Below, in pieces: positions 17,001 to 23,947 of a DNA stretch of 27,478 bases. The position numbers and the translations under genes are program-made. The stretch is taken from positions 1 through 27,478 of the forward strand of contig CAJUAT010000037.1 in the NCBI GenBank assembly GCA_910584525.1, given 5' to 3'. Source of the stretch: an uncultured Muribaculaceae bacterium. GTDB lineage: Bacteria > Bacteroidota > Bacteroidia > Bacteroidales > Muribaculaceae. The notes under the pieces were generated by a model. The model was not told where the DNA came from. It searched no databases and was given only the letters and a program-made list of their open reading frames with translations. Every line of letters begins with the position of its first letter. Within the stretch, counting starts at the first letter, position 1.

Positions 17001-18577
17001 GATGCCGAGCCGTCAATCATGCCGGAGCCTTCCAGCGCCAGCGATGCCAACGCGCATTCCACGCTTGTCTTGACCTCAAGAGACTTCCCCTTTCGGTTAA
17101 GCGTCGCATTGATATTCTCGAGTGTATTGTTGTTGACTGTCAGCAGAGGCACAGCCGCTGTCAGCGTTCCGGCAGCCTCCCGCCAGTCGCGCAACGGAAC
17201 ACTCACATTCCCTTCCACATTGGCCACGAGCTTACCGACGGGCTGATTTTCCACGAGCGATGCCAGGTCGAAACCTGACGTGTCTACCATGAACTCTCCG
17301 GCTATCTGCCGCCCGTGCCATGTCATGTCGCAGTCCATGTCCACAAGCCCCTGCCTTGTGGCTGCTGTGCCCGATATCCGCGCCCGTTCCCCATCCATCG
17401 AGAAGGCTCCCTTGACATTCACAGCCACCATCCCCGCATTCTCCATAATCCTTGACGCAGCCGAAGACAAGCCCGGAATAACCCGGGGCAACGTGGCAAG
17501 AAGCTCTTCACCGCAGTCTATGCTTACTTCATTGAAAAGTCCCGACAGCCTCCTGACATCGGGTAATCCACTGACACGCCCTCTCAGCGACAGGTCGAGC
17601 AGTCCAGTGGCTTCCTTGATGTCCATACGTCTGATGATGAAATCATCAAGCCGTCCCTCGGCATGCATATCCACTCTATAATGACCAGGCACTTCCGCCA
17701 AGGCAGGATACAGGAAGGCTATGTCGGCAGGCGTGAATCGGTCTATGTCAAGCCTCAGATCAAGATCCGTTTCCTTTACGACTCGGGGAATATCCGCGAA
17801 GCCGTCGATATCAAGCGACAGATCACCCACCTTGAGCCGCGTGTCGGCAAGTCGAAGACGGAAATCCCTCACCGTAATGTTGCGAGGTGTCACCTTGGCC
17901 CTGCATGAGAGACCGTCGACAAAAAGTCCCGACTTCTCGCTGAAACCCAATCGCTTTATGATTACGTCGAAATCATCGTTTTTCAGTCTGGGCATAGCTA
18001 TATCGGCCCTGAGCCCGGTGACTTCAAGATGATTGAAATCAATTCCGGACCCGCGTACAGGCTTCCATAACCTGCTGAACGACACTCCCGACTTACGGAT
18101 TACCACGTTGTGCAGCTTCAGGTCGAATCTGGCAGGGGGCTTGTTCTTGTTTTTGGGTTTAAATGCGTCGATGATATGCTGTATGTTGAGAGGGGCGTTC
18201 TCCGATTTCTGCACCACATCAGCCTGCAGACCTATAATTTCGGCATAAGTGATTTCTATCTTCTGCTGCAGCACCAGTCGCCAGAAACCTACACCGGCGC
18301 CGAGGCGCTGGACCGTGATGCACCGGCGCCCTTCCGGATCGCAGAACGTCACATCGCTGAGCCGCACTTCATTGAAGGGCCATATCTCCACGCGGCCTAT
18401 CTCCACGGGAGCCTTGAAAAAGGCCGTCAGCTCCTTTTCCGCCCTGGCTCGGATGCCGTTCTGAACCACCGGCAACGACACCGATACATATAGCAATACG
18501 ACAAGTGACGCTACGGTTATTACTGCCGCAAACAACACACTGCGTATCACTTTGTAGACGTTCCTCAGAGCAGCCAT
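14033..18577 (-). CDS. tamB: TamB-family translocation/assembly protein (DUF490)
   Basis: This is a 1514-residue protein with one N-terminal membrane anchor (about residues 12-33, VLFAAVITVASLVVLLYVSV). It is followed by a very long beta-rich periplasmic region and the C-terminal TamB/DUF490 domain (about 1180-1480) with FSFQDIILRDFTIRRGSTI, VEALLKVSGQLQAPDISFDL and QQVLYLLALNRF. The last 40 residues are Lys-rich and charged (KHKRKKKDKKKEP). TamB-like proteins form a hydrophobic groove between the membranes and are linked to outer-membrane protein assembly and phospholipid transport. No BamA/TamA homologue is adjacent. The start overlaps a mirrored promoter shared with tsaD, and the -7 element ends four bases before the ATG, suggesting a leaderless mRNA. 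Confidence 0.92.
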   Translation of the reverse strand: MAALRNVYKVIRSVLFAAVITVASLVVLLYVSVSLPVVQNGIRARAEKELTAFFKAPVEIGRVEIWPFNEVRLSDVTFCDPEGRRCITVQRLGAGVGFWRLVLQQKIEITYAEIIGLQADVVQKSENAPLNIQHIIDAFKPKNKNKPPARFDLKLHNVVIRKSGVSFSRLWKPVRGSGIDFNHLEVTGLRADIAMPRLKNDDFDVIIKRLGFSEKSGLFVDGLSCRAKVTPRNITVRDFRLRLADTRLKVGDLSLDIDGFADIPRVVKETDLDLRLDIDRFTPADIAFLYPALAEVPGHYRVDMHAEGRLDDFIIRRMDIKEATGLLDLSLRGRVSGLPDVRRLSGLFNEVSIDCGEELLATLPRVIPGLSSAASRIMENAGMVAVNVKGAFSMDGERARISGTAATRQGLVDMDCDMTWHGRQIAGEFMVDTSGFDLASLVENQPVGKLVANVEGNVSVPLRDWREAAGTLTAAVPLLTVNNNTLENINATLNRKGKSLEVKTSVECALASLALEGSGMIDGSASALNLAGKIGHLDLAALGLGSKYVSSLGIGGINADVHGSNVDNLTGSVRLDGIDVKSATKEWRLRTLGLMVSGDSERKTLVLDSDAVDAEVEGQFRFSEMPAMVTGILAEALPAYVKAPAGKELAPADFSYSLTVKDAPELYDALGVPVTPGAPVRLFGTGDNNVITANVDAPYILKGNKLWKGISLKARASRNKGIDIDAGGKFPGKKGYIEAGINAEARDNGVDAMLKWSFENGADGGYVDLGMQIVNNDEGKDSYLFSFNDADIVVNGAHWGMSPARAELTGKLLDIDNLRIGNGNQYIHIDGSASDLPGDTITVTLSDIDLAYIFNTLNINYVTFGGMVSGKALASEIFSKTPYLETRDLHATDFSYNYANVGSADLYGRWENADKSVRIEADIDNGRGNHTTVDGNIFVTRDSLAINFDADKINIALIQPFLSNILDDVQGEGSGQLTLYGTFKDITMTGKAYADEASVKVGFTNVTYHGSDSVYFYKDCISVPGFRVYDRYGNSALFEGTVRHDYFHNAVVDLRLRDINRILALDTDSRQNPLYWGHVFASGAGYITGRPGYTMFSVNATTEKGSDFTFAMDETLTAQEYNFLTFTDKGKTERELTIEEEFEEKYKNQKADEETGDPSVFEMDMAVNITPDINMNVVMDPAAGDKITATGSGAMRMHYNTFTDNLDMYGRYTLNQGKYRFSFQDIILRDFTIRRGSTISFNGDPMQGILDLTAAYRVNTNLTDLDKSFATDRDLNRSSVPVEALLKVSGQLQAPDISFDLSLPTMTSDVERKVRSIISSEEMLQQQVLYLLALNRFYTPQFAGGTDGELVSVASSTLSSQVANVLSQVTDKFTLSPSFKSDRNDFSDMEVDLALSSQLFDNRLIINGNLGYRDRSVSQSTFIGDFDIEYLLSRNGQLRLKAYNHFNDAYYYLKSALTTQGVGIIYRKDFDDPFAFLKHKRKKKDKKKEPADTVTAVPVRRDSVTAPKKGTITF

Positions 18578-18649
18578 ACTGCAAAATTAGTCATAAATTT
18601 TCATTTTCTTTTTATATAGAAAAGATTTTAATTAATTTTGCAGTATGGC
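18573..18649. promoter_or_regulatory. Mirrored divergent promoter of tamB and tsaD
   Basis: GCCATACTGCAAAATTA (18573-18589) and TAATTTTGCAGTATGGC (18633-18649) are perfect 17-bp inverted repeats separated by a 43-nt A/T-rich spacer. Each arm contains a -7 element (TAATTTTG), four bases CAGT, and the ATG of the gene it faces: tamB on the minus strand and tsaD on the plus strand. The -33 elements are weak (TTTT for tsaD at 18609-18612). Both transcripts would start at or beside the ATG. Confidence 0.75.
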
Positions 18650-19673
18650 ATCAGAGAAAAGGCATATCATACTTGGAATAGAATCGAGCTGCGACGACAC
18701 ATCGGCGGCAGTGATCAGCGACGGGCTGCTGATGAGCAATGTCATTGCCAGCCAGGCCATTCACGAGAGCTATGGGGGTGTTGTACCTGAGCTTGCGTCG
18801 CGGGCGCACCAGCAGAATATAGTGCCGGTGGTATCGGAGGCGTTGCGGCAGGCGGGTGTTGACAAAAAAGAGTTGTCGGCCATAGCCTATACCCGTGGAC
18901 CCGGTCTTCTCGGCTCGCTGCATGTAGGCACTTCCTTCGCCAAAGGGATGGCTATAGGCCTCGATATTCCTCTGATTGACGTGAACCATCTGCACGGGCA
19001 TGTGCTGTCGCATTTCATACGCACGGCTCCCGACGATGAAGTGCCCTCGTTCCCATTTCTGTGTCTGCTGATTTCGGGAGGCAACTCGCAGATAGTGCTG
19101 GTGAAGAGTCCTTCCGACATGGAGATACTGGGCCAGACCATCGACGACGCCGCCGGCGAGGCTTTCGACAAGTGCGCCAAAGTGCTTGGTCTCCCCTATC
19201 CCGGAGGTCCGCACATCGACAGGCTCGCCGCACAGGGGGACCCCGACAGATTCTCCTTCGCCAAACCCAGGATACCGGGGCTCGACTATTCTTTCAGCGG
19301 CCTGAAGACTTCTTTCCTCTATACCCTGCGCGACAACTGCCTGAAAAATCCGGATTTCGTCAAGGAAAACATGGCCGACCTCTGCGCGTCGCTGCAGAAA
19401 ACGATTATCGACATCCTCCTTGCCAAACTTAAACCGGCCATCCGGGAAACAGGCGTGACGGATGTGGCGATAGGTGGAGGTGTATCCGCCAATTCGGGCG
19501 TCAGGAATGCCGTGGCCGATTTATGCCGTCGGATGAATGTCAGAGCCTGGATACCGCCAAGAAAATTCACCACCGACAATGCCGCTATGGTGGCTATCGC
19601 CGGTTATTTCAAATTCCTTGACGGCGAATACTCGGGCCTTGAACTTCCCCCTTTTGCCAGAGTTACAATATAA
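18645..19673 (+). CDS. tsaD: tRNA N6-adenosine threonylcarbamoyltransferase TsaD
   Basis: TsaD transfers the threonylcarbamoyl group to A37 of ANN-decoding tRNAs, together with TsaB and TsaE. The 342-residue protein shows the ASKHA-type start LGIESSCDDTSAAV (10-23), ELASRAHQQNIVPV, the metal-binding HLHGH (His115 and His119, HxxxH) and FPFLCLLISGGNSQ. It also has GEAFDKCAKVLGLPYPGGPHID, FSFSGLKT-type DYSFSGLKTS, and VAIGGGVSANSGVR with a final FTTDNAAMVA. The ATG at 18645 is the only suitable start and sits four bases after TAATTTTG, so the mRNA may be leaderless. cinA follows after 17 nt and is probably co-transcribed. Confidence 0.97.
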   Translation: MASEKRHIILGIESSCDDTSAAVISDGLLMSNVIASQAIHESYGGVVPELASRAHQQNIVPVVSEALRQAGVDKKELSAIAYTRGPGLLGSLHVGTSFAKGMAIGLDIPLIDVNHLHGHVLSHFIRTAPDDEVPSFPFLCLLISGGNSQIVLVKSPSDMEILGQTIDDAAGEAFDKCAKVLGLPYPGGPHIDRLAAQGDPDRFSFAKPRIPGLDYSFSGLKTSFLYTLRDNCLKNPDFVKENMADLCASLQKTIIDILLAKLKPAIRETGVTDVAIGGGVSANSGVRNAVADLCRRMNVRAWIPPRKFTTDNAAMVAIAGYFKFLDGEYSGLELPPFARVTI

Positions 19674-19690
19674 CTTTACCAGATACCTTG

Positions 19691-20497
19691 ATGAAGAACA
19701 AAGCAAATACAGAAAACCACACGGGCAACGCTCCTGTCAGTACTTCCGACCACAAGGAGGAAAGGCTGATAACCATCTACGGATATTCCGACGATGAGCT
19801 TGCCGACATCATACGCCATTTCAGGAAGCAGCTTCCCGACTTCGTAACAATGATGACGAAGTCGTCCAACCTTATCACAAAGATATTGCTCACCGGGTCG
19901 CATCATGCCGTGGAATTGCTGCGGTTCAAGATGAACAAGTTCCAGCAACAGCTTATAAATCTCTTCGACGAGGATCTTGTGACCACCGACCATAAGGACA
20001 TATCGCAGGTTCTTGGAGAGCTGCTCGTTGAGCGCGACCTTACGGTGTCGTGTGCCGAGAGTTGCACTGGAGGGAACATAGCGCACAGAATCACGTGCAA
20101 TCCGGGCTCGTCGACATTCTTTATGGGTAGTGTGGTAAGCTACAGCAATGAGGTCAAGGCCAATGTGCTCAAGGTATCGAGGGATGATCTTGGCCGGTAT
20201 GGGGCCGTCAGCAAGCCGGTGGCCGAACAGATGGCGCAAGGCGTGGCACGGCTTATGCGCACCAACTGCTCCATGGCCACTACCGGAATCGCCGGTCCCG
20301 ACGGCGGTACAAAGTTCAAGCCTGTGGGTACCGTATGGATTGCCGCTACTTACAATGGCAAAACCGTGGCCGAACTTAAACATTTCTCCGGCAACAGAAA
20401 TCAGGTGATTGAAAGCGCCACAAACCATGCGATGTTCATGCTCATCAAACTTCTCCGCAATTCATATCGGCTGCAGGAGGAAATCAACGATGACTGA
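19691..20497 (+). CDS. CinA-family amidohydrolase lacking the N-terminal domain
   Basis: This 268-residue protein carries the CinA C-terminal domain (about residues 105-260) that hydrolyses nicotinamide mononucleotide (PncC activity). It has VSCAESCTGGNIAHRIT, VVSYSNEVKANVL, GAVSKPVAEQMA and ATTGIAGPDGGTKFKPVGTVWIA. The preceding 80 residues (ITIYGYSDDELADIIRHFRKQLP and onward) resemble the KH-like middle domain of full CinA. The roughly 170-residue N-terminal nucleotide-pyrophosphatase/MoaB-like domain is missing, and only a short polar leader (residues 1-24) replaces it. Full-length CinA is about 410-420 residues. I chose ATG 19691; a TTG sits just before it at 19688. The gene probably shares a transcript with tsaD. 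Confidence 0.85.
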   Translation: MKNKANTENHTGNAPVSTSDHKEERLITIYGYSDDELADIIRHFRKQLPDFVTMMTKSSNLITKILLTGSHHAVELLRFKMNKFQQQLINLFDEDLVTTDHKDISQVLGELLVERDLTVSCAESCTGGNIAHRITCNPGSSTFFMGSVVSYSNEVKANVLKVSRDDLGRYGAVSKPVAEQMAQGVARLMRTNCSMATTGIAGPDGGTKFKPVGTVWIAATYNGKTVAELKHFSGNRNQVIESATNHAMFMLIKLLRNSYRLQEEINDD

Positions 20498-20556
20498 CAC
20501 CGGAAAGCCTCATGGAACAATAGAGCAGACGGTCAAACGTTTTAAATAAACTGACA

Positions 20557-20574
20557 GGCAGAAATTTTTCTGCC
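20557..20574 (+). terminator. Hairpin after cinA (possible terminator)
   Basis: GGCAGAA (20557-20563) and TTCTGCC (20568-20574) form a 7-bp stem with a 4-nt loop, 59 nt after the cinA stop and about 30 nt before the riboswitch. It is not followed by a T-tract, so its terminator role is uncertain; it could belong to the riboswitch leader. Confidence 0.4.
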
Positions 20575-20602
20575 CACAGATTAGACACAACAATCAGAAC
20601 AA

Positions 20603-20680
20603 TCGGATATTCTTGATATGAACCGGGTGCAAATCCCGGACAGTCCCGCTACGGTAACAGTCCGACCTTAAGAATATCAC
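20603..20680 (+). promoter_or_regulatory. Cobalamin riboswitch upstream of btuB
   Basis: The conserved cobalamin aptamer core is clear: GAACCGGGTGCAAATCCCGG, followed by ACAGTCCCGCTACGGTAAC and AGTCCGA. The CCGGG (20623-20627) and CCCGG (20635-20639) arms form the hairpin whose loop holds TGCAAAT. The element is closed by a perfect 9-bp stem, GATATTCTT (20606-20614) with AAGAATATC (20670-20678). It is compact, about 75 nt, and ends only 18 nt before the btuB ATG, which suits control of translation: B12 binding would shut off the receptor gene. The upstream GGGAA of the Rfam consensus is replaced by ATGAA, and no large peripheral stems are visible. Confidence 0.88.
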
Positions 20681-20695
20681 GGATTTTTCACGAGG

Positions 20696-22708
20696 ATGAA
20701 AAATTACACCCATATTTTCCAAAAGATCGGACTGCTGACAGCTGCGGCGGCCGGCATTCTCTGTTCGAGCCAGACTATGGCGGCTGTCACCGACAGCGTC
20801 GTCACCCTCGACAACATAGACATCACCACGTCAAAGACAAAGAAGGAGCTCAGCGCCGCAAACGTCACGCGCCAAATCTCCACGGAAGATATCGACAGGC
20901 TCGGCATCACCGGCATATCCGACGCCATACGCAGAATGCCGGGAGTGCTTCTGAGGGATTACGGCGGAGCCGGCGGACTTAAGACAGTCTCGGTGCGTGG
21001 CCTCGGCTCTGAACATACCGGTGTCGCTTACGACGGCGTTCCGCTCTCCGATGTGCAGAACGGTCAGATTGACCTCGCTCGATATTCCACTGAAAACATC
21101 GACAACCTGTCCCTCTCCATCGGAGCCGCCGACGACATTTTCATCTCCGCTCGCTCCATTGCCTCAGCTTCCATTATAAATCTGTCGTCGTGGCAGCAAT
21201 TCGCCCCCGACAAACCTTTGCAACTTACGGCTATCGTCAAGACCGGCTCTTTCGGTTATGTAAGCCCGTCGGTACGATTCTCCACACCATTGGGCCGTAA
21301 ATCGGCGCTGATGTTCAACGGCGACTATACTCATGCCGACAACAGATACCCCTACACGATACGCAACGGATATACCGTGGAGCATTCCACACGCAAAAAC
21401 TCGGAAATGAACGCCGGGCATTGCGAACTAAATTACCAGTGGGTTCCTCGCGCCGGCTCTCGTTTCCTCGCCAAGTTTTATTATTACGACGCTTTCCAGC
21501 ATCTCCCCGGCCCGGCTATACTCTACAACGACGACTCCAACCAGACTCTCAAAGAGATGAATATGTTCGGTCAGGCCCATTACCGGGCGCGGCTCTCATC
21601 TCTCTTCAGCCTGAGTTCGTTCGTGAAATTCAACTGGAGCAAAACCCGTTACCACGATGTTGACGGCATATATCACGATGGCTTCATCACCAACAGATAC
21701 ATCCAGCGGGAAGCCTATGCCACAGCCACCCTCCTCTGTACACCTTTCAAGGGTTTCAGCGCCTCTTACGCCCTGGACTACTTCTTCAACGACCTCCACA
21801 GCAACCTGAAGAAGTATCCCAATCCGCACCGCAACTCGCTGCTGCAGTGTCTGTCGGCTAAGTACAGCGTGAATTGCGTGACAGTAGTGGGGAATCTGCT
21901 CCTTTCAATATTTGACGACGTACCCGGCGACGGCTCCCCTTCGGCCACAAGATGCCGCCTATCCCCGGCCATCGGAGTATCTGTGAAGCCGTTAAAGAGC
22001 TCGAATCTTTTCTTCCGCGCAAACTACAAGAACATATACCGAATGCCGTCGTTCAACGAGCTCTATTTCGACCATTACGGCACGCTGAATCTTGAACCGG
22101 AAATCACCGACCAGTTAAATGCTGGAATCACCTACGGCATCAAGCCCTTGTCATGGCTACCGGCTCTCGATATAACCCTCGACGGCTATTACAATATCGT
22201 CAGCAACAAGATTGTGGCGATACCCTACAACATGTTTGTATGGACCATGTCGAACATGGGTAAGGTACATGCCTACGGGATAGACCTCACACTCAGTTCC
22301 ACATTTGCCGTGCATGCCCGGCAAAACATCATTCTTTCCGGCAACTACAGCTGGCAGAAGGCATTGGGGCGCACATCCCCCGACAAGCTCGACTGGAACA
22401 AGCAGCTCCCATACACTCCCGTTCATTCCGGAGCCTTCTCGCTGACATGGGAAAACCCGTATGTGTCGCTTGTGGCCAAAGGTTTCGGCTGTTCCGAAAG
22501 ATATGCCACTAAAGAGAATGTAGCCTCATCGCACATGCCCGGCTACATGGACTTCGGTTTCGCCGCATACCATACCTTCCGGTTCAAAAAATGCAGCATA
22601 GAGCTGCGTGCCGACCTCATCAACGCCTTCAACAGGCAATACGAGGTAGTTGCCCGCTACCCTATGCCCGGCAGAGCCTGGCTCGCCTCCCTGAAATTCT
22701 CCCTCTAA
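20696..22708 (+). CDS. btuB: TonB-dependent cobalamin receptor BtuB
   Basis: This is a 670-residue outer-membrane beta-barrel transporter. It has a signal peptide (about residues 1-29, ending SQTMAA), a stretch VVTLDNIDIT that may act as the TonB box, a plug domain (about 45-165) with ISDAIRRMPGVLLRDYGG, VSVRGLGSEHTGVAYDGVPLSD and IDNLSLSIGA, and then a barrel up to a C-terminal RAWLASLKFSL. It lacks the carboxypeptidase-like N-terminal extension of SusC-type receptors, which fits BtuB. The cobalamin riboswitch in its leader and the BtuG, BtuF and BtuC genes behind it identify the substrate as B12 or related corrinoids. The start at 20696 is 18 nt past the aptamer. Confidence 0.92.
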   Translation: MKNYTHIFQKIGLLTAAAAGILCSSQTMAAVTDSVVTLDNIDITTSKTKKELSAANVTRQISTEDIDRLGITGISDAIRRMPGVLLRDYGGAGGLKTVSVRGLGSEHTGVAYDGVPLSDVQNGQIDLARYSTENIDNLSLSIGAADDIFISARSIASASIINLSSWQQFAPDKPLQLTAIVKTGSFGYVSPSVRFSTPLGRKSALMFNGDYTHADNRYPYTIRNGYTVEHSTRKNSEMNAGHCELNYQWVPRAGSRFLAKFYYYDAFQHLPGPAILYNDDSNQTLKEMNMFGQAHYRARLSSLFSLSSFVKFNWSKTRYHDVDGIYHDGFITNRYIQREAYATATLLCTPFKGFSASYALDYFFNDLHSNLKKYPNPHRNSLLQCLSAKYSVNCVTVVGNLLLSIFDDVPGDGSPSATRCRLSPAIGVSVKPLKSSNLFFRANYKNIYRMPSFNELYFDHYGTLNLEPEITDQLNAGITYGIKPLSWLPALDITLDGYYNIVSNKIVAIPYNMFVWTMSNMGKVHAYGIDLTLSSTFAVHARQNIILSGNYSWQKALGRTSPDKLDWNKQLPYTPVHSGAFSLTWENPYVSLVAKGFGCSERYATKENVASSHMPGYMDFGFAAYHTFRFKKCSIELRADLINAFNRQYEVVARYPMPGRAWLASLKFSL

Positions 22709-22732
22709 CCCCTCCATAATCAAAGAGGATAA

Positions 22733-22850
22733 GCAGAATAATCAAAATAGTATAAGCATAATAATCAAAAACAAGCAAAATAATCAAAAACAAGCAAAAT
22801 AATCAAAAACAAGCAGAATAATCAAGAACAAGCAGAATAATCAAAATAAT
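22733..22850 (+). repeat. 19-bp tandem repeats in the btuB-btuG spacer
   Basis: The unit GCAAAATAATCAAAAACAA repeats with a 19-bp period. Units begin at 22756, 22775, 22794, 22813 and 22832, and a sixth, imperfect unit begins at 22733 with 23-nt spacing. Variants are GCAGAATAATCAAGAACAA and similar. The array fills most of the 158-nt gap and ends about 16 nt before the btuG ATG. It is strongly A-rich and poor in T and G on the coding strand, so the RNA would be unstructured. Confidence 0.92.
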
Positions 22851-22866
22851 TAAAAATATCAGAAAC

Positions 22867-23943
22867 ATGAAAAATCCCATCCTTCCGTTAGCCGCCGTTC
22901 TCATGGCGGGAGCCATGAGCCTCGTCTCCTGCGACAGCGACTCCCCGTACGTCCCCAATCCCGACGCTCCGGCTCGCTCCAACGGCGCCTACGTGCTCAC
23001 CCAGGGCAACTTCTCCCATGTCCCCGGCGCCCTATATGCCGTGGACTATGCCACCTCCTCCGTAACCGCCGAAGCCTTCCAGAAAGCCAATGGAATAAGC
23101 CTCGGCGACTCACCCCAGTGCGGCGTATGCTACGGCTCCAAACTCTACCTCGGCGTCTCCGAGTCCAACTGCATTTTCGTATGCGACAAGAACACCTTCA
23201 AGGTCATCAACACGATTCGCCTCAACAACTCCAAGAATGGCCAGAAGCCCCGCTCCATGGTGGCTACCGGCGGCAAGGTGTACGTGGCAATGTATGACGG
23301 TTACGTGGTTCGTATGGACACTACCTCTACCGTCATCGAAAAATCGGTAAAGGTAGGTCCCAATCCTGAACTCATGGGACTCTACGAGAACAAGCTGTAT
23401 GTGCCCAATTCCGACGGAGAGAACTATCCCAACTATGGCACCACCGCTTCCGTGATTGATCTCGACTCTTTCTCCGTGACGGCTACCATCACCGTGCCCA
23501 TGAATCCTTACCAGTTCGAGGCCAACAATACCGGCCTCTATCTCCTGGCCAAAGGCAACTATTCCGACGTCACCTCCAAAATATACAAGATGGAAGGCAT
23601 CGACTTCAAGGAAGTGGCCGACGCAACAATCATGACCCTTGACAAGGACCTCATATACTATGTAAACGCTCCTTTCTATGGCGACAGAGCCACGGAATAC
23701 AAAGTGTACAACCCGGCTAACAAGCAGTCGAAGGTCCTTTCGTTCCCCGACGTGCAGTACCCCTCCAACATGGTTGTCGACAGAGTGGCCGGCAAGCTCT
23801 TTGTCAGCTCCTATGTGATGGATGGCCAGTATCCCAGCTATGTGGCTCCCGGTTACCTCAACGAATATGACATGAACCTCAACCTTCTCCACAAATACGA
23901 TATCGGGGCAGGTCCGACATGTATTTTCTTCAACCAGGATTGA
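22867..23943 (+). CDS. btuG: BtuG-type surface lipoprotein (beta-propeller, B12 binding)
   Basis: This is a 358-residue lipoprotein. The signal peptide ends in the lipobox LVSC with Cys22, followed by acidic DSDSP, which resembles the Bacteroidetes surface-export signal. The mature protein is a YncE/DUF5074-like beta-propeller with repeated strand patterns such as NGAYVLTQGNFSHVPGALYAVD, SKLYLGVSESNCIFVCDKNTFKVI, GKVYVAMYDGYVVRMD and ENKLYVPNSDG. In Bacteroides thetaiotaomicron, BtuG is a seven-bladed propeller that binds B12 with very high affinity on the cell surface and sits on BtuB. Position between btuB and btuF supports that role. The gene follows the 19-bp repeat array, and btuF starts four nucleotides after its stop. 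Confidence 0.85.
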   Translation: MKNPILPLAAVLMAGAMSLVSCDSDSPYVPNPDAPARSNGAYVLTQGNFSHVPGALYAVDYATSSVTAEAFQKANGISLGDSPQCGVCYGSKLYLGVSESNCIFVCDKNTFKVINTIRLNNSKNGQKPRSMVATGGKVYVAMYDGYVVRMDTTSTVIEKSVKVGPNPELMGLYENKLYVPNSDGENYPNYGTTASVIDLDSFSVTATITVPMNPYQFEANNTGLYLLAKGNYSDVTSKIYKMEGIDFKEVADATIMTLDKDLIYYVNAPFYGDRATEYKVYNPANKQSKVLSFPDVQYPSNMVVDRVAGKLFVSSYVMDGQYPSYVAPGYLNEYDMNLNLLHKYDIGAGPTCIFFNQD

Positions 23944-23947
23944 CAGA

